Assembly (NCBI GenBank): GCA_007128675.1
Contig: SKWY01000098.1
Span: forward strand, 1-12,681
Origin: Deltaproteobacteria bacterium
GTDB taxonomy: Bacteria > Myxococcota > Myxococcia > SLRQ01
DNA: 12,681 nucleotides
Direction: 5' to 3'
Of the stretch, positions 12,102 through 12,681 are shown piece after piece. A program made the position numbers and the translations under genes. The notes beneath the pieces are model-generated. The model made no database searches, was not told the origin of the DNA, and worked only from the letters and a program-made list of their open reading frames with translations. Each line of letters opens with the position of its first letter. Positions within the stretch are counted from its first letter, which is position 1.

Positions 12102-12681
12102 ATGTCCGATAAGGCTCCAACCAGATACTGGGTGCGCAACGATAAGGGCAAGATGTGGGGCCCCATCGAGGCTAGCACCGTCCATCTGCTATTGGAGCAG
12201 AACGCACTACCTGGTCGGCTGCAGGCCTCCCTGGACGGTCTCGAGTTTGCGATGATTGGCCGTTTTCCAGAGCTTCGAGAAGGGGTGCCAGTCGAGCTAT
12301 GGGGGGTGGATCCAAAGGAGGTAGGGGCAGAACCGTCTTCACCGCGGCCGGAGGGTGGCGCCCCGGGAGGCAAGGGATCGCCTGATCTCCTTGCGCCCTC
12401 GGACAGGGACGGTCCGGCTGCTCCACCCGCGCCCGGAGCCCCGCCTGGGATGGGCACCCGTCCTGCTCGTGGTCCCGCGCCCGGAGCCCCGCCTGGGATG
12501 GGCACCCGTCCTGCTCGTGGTCCCGCGCCCGGAGCCCCGCCTGGGATGGGCACCCGTCCTGCTCGTGGGCCCGCTACGGGGGCTCCTCCTCGCGGCGGAA
12601 CGGCGCCGGCGCCCGAGGCCGAAGCGCTGGATCCGTCGGCCCTCGCGCCGGAGAGCGAAGCGATGGATCCGTCGGCCCTCG
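12102..12681 (+). CDS. GYF-like domain protein with Pro/Gly-rich repeats, N-terminal part (runs off right edge)
   Basis: 193 codons are visible, open to the edge. Residues 1-65 form a compact domain, RYWVRNDKGKMWGPIEASTV then LLEQNALPGRLQASLDGLEF, resembling GYF_2-type domains (W-x-V ... G-x-x-x-G-P-x-x). Such domains occur at the N-terminus of many myxobacterial multidomain proteins and probably bind proline-rich peptides or act in protein-protein contacts. Residues 75-172 are a disordered linker with three identical PAPGAPPGMGTRPARG units (109-156), then a decayed fourth. From residue 174 a second repeat begins (EALDPSALAPES). The ATG at 12102 has only a weak ribosome site; the gene is 90 bp after the wzy-TPR stop in the same direction. 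No signal peptide. The C-terminal function is outside the window. Confidence 0.72.
   Translation, partial: MSDKAPTRYWVRNDKGKMWGPIEASTVHLLLEQNALPGRLQASLDGLEFAMIGRFPELREGVPVELWGVDPKEVGAEPSSPRPEGGAPGGKGSPDLLAPSDRDGPAAPPAPGAPPGMGTRPARGPAPGAPPGMGTRPARGPAPGAPPGMGTRPARGPATGAPPRGGTAPAPEAEALDPSALAPESEAMDPSAL
12426..12569 (+). repeat. Three tandem 48-bp coding repeats
   Basis: Units 12426-12473, 12474-12521 and 12522-12569 are identical except for the last base of the third (GGT to GGG, silent). Each encodes the 16 residues PAPGAPPGMGTRPARG in frame. Identity at synonymous positions points to recent duplication or ongoing homogenisation. A diverged fourth unit follows (12570 onward). Confidence 0.95.
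12621..12681 (+). repeat. Second tandem coding repeat, 36-bp unit, truncated by window edge
   Basis: Unit 12621-12656 (EALDPSALAPES) is followed by a second copy from 12657 that begins EAMDPSAL and is cut at the edge. The 25 visible bases of the second copy differ from the first at one position (CTG to ATG). The number of copies beyond the edge is unknown. Confidence 0.8.

Noticed and set aside
11831..12553. 240-codon minus-strand frame with repeated PIPGGAPGAGPRAGRV units
   Set aside because: It is the antisense of the wzy-TPR tail and the GYF-like gene. The repeat reads open in several frames because its unit length (48 bp) is a multiple of three. The plus-strand frame has the recognisable domain.
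12426..12569. CRISPR-like array
   Set aside because: The 48-bp units are directly tandem with no spacers and are in frame within a coding sequence.

Overview
This GC-rich window (roughly 60% by eye) looks like the chromosome of a Myxococcota or other deltaproteobacterial-type bacterium. The clues are a small protein resembling a family described mainly from myxobacteria (TIGR02265/DUF2378-like, 2970-3599), a GYF-like domain followed by Pro/Gly/Ala-rich repeats at the right edge, and frequent GTG and TTG starts. The taxonomic placement is inference. I see no tRNA, rRNA, CRISPR array, transposase or phage gene.

Left block, all leftward: a DUF481-type outer-membrane beta-barrel protein (1166-1948), a CysQ/inositol-monophosphatase family phosphatase (260-1162) and the N-terminal part of a DgkA-type diacylglycerol/undecaprenol kinase that runs off the left edge (1-257). 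The three genes are 2-3 bp apart and look like one operon. Upstream of them lie recX (2164-2649, no recA in view) and the DUF2378-like gene (2970-3599). The DUF2378-like gene is preceded by a leader with an intrinsic terminator and competing hairpins.

Middle block: a leftward pair, wbpA-like UDP-sugar dehydrogenase then wecB UDP-GlcNAc 2-epimerase, 1 bp apart, is divergent from a rightward UDP-glucuronate decarboxylase (UDP-xylose synthase, 6601-7545). Converging on the latter is a leftward pair: a small cysteine-rich lipoprotein followed 2 bp later by a family 2 glycosyltransferase of the dolichyl-phosphate-mannose-synthase type. A 524-bp gene-free stretch then leads to a large rightward gene for an O-antigen ligase/polymerase (Wzy_C) membrane protein fused to a TPR tail (9165-12011). 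The window ends inside a rightward gene with an N-terminal GYF-like domain and three perfect 48-bp repeats.

Together the middle genes supply activated sugars (UDP-GlcNAcA or UDP-ManNAcA, and UDP-xylose), a glycosyltransferase acting on lipid carrier or glycan, and a polymerase or ligase. This is part of a surface polysaccharide locus arranged as several small transcription units. DgkA/undecaprenol kinase at the left edge could feed the lipid carrier for the same process. No wholly new system is evident. The items most worth checking are the attenuator-like leader at 3641-3681, the Cys-rich lipoprotein, the Wzy-TPR fusion, the perfect coding repeats, and a strong excess of the palindrome CTCGAG.
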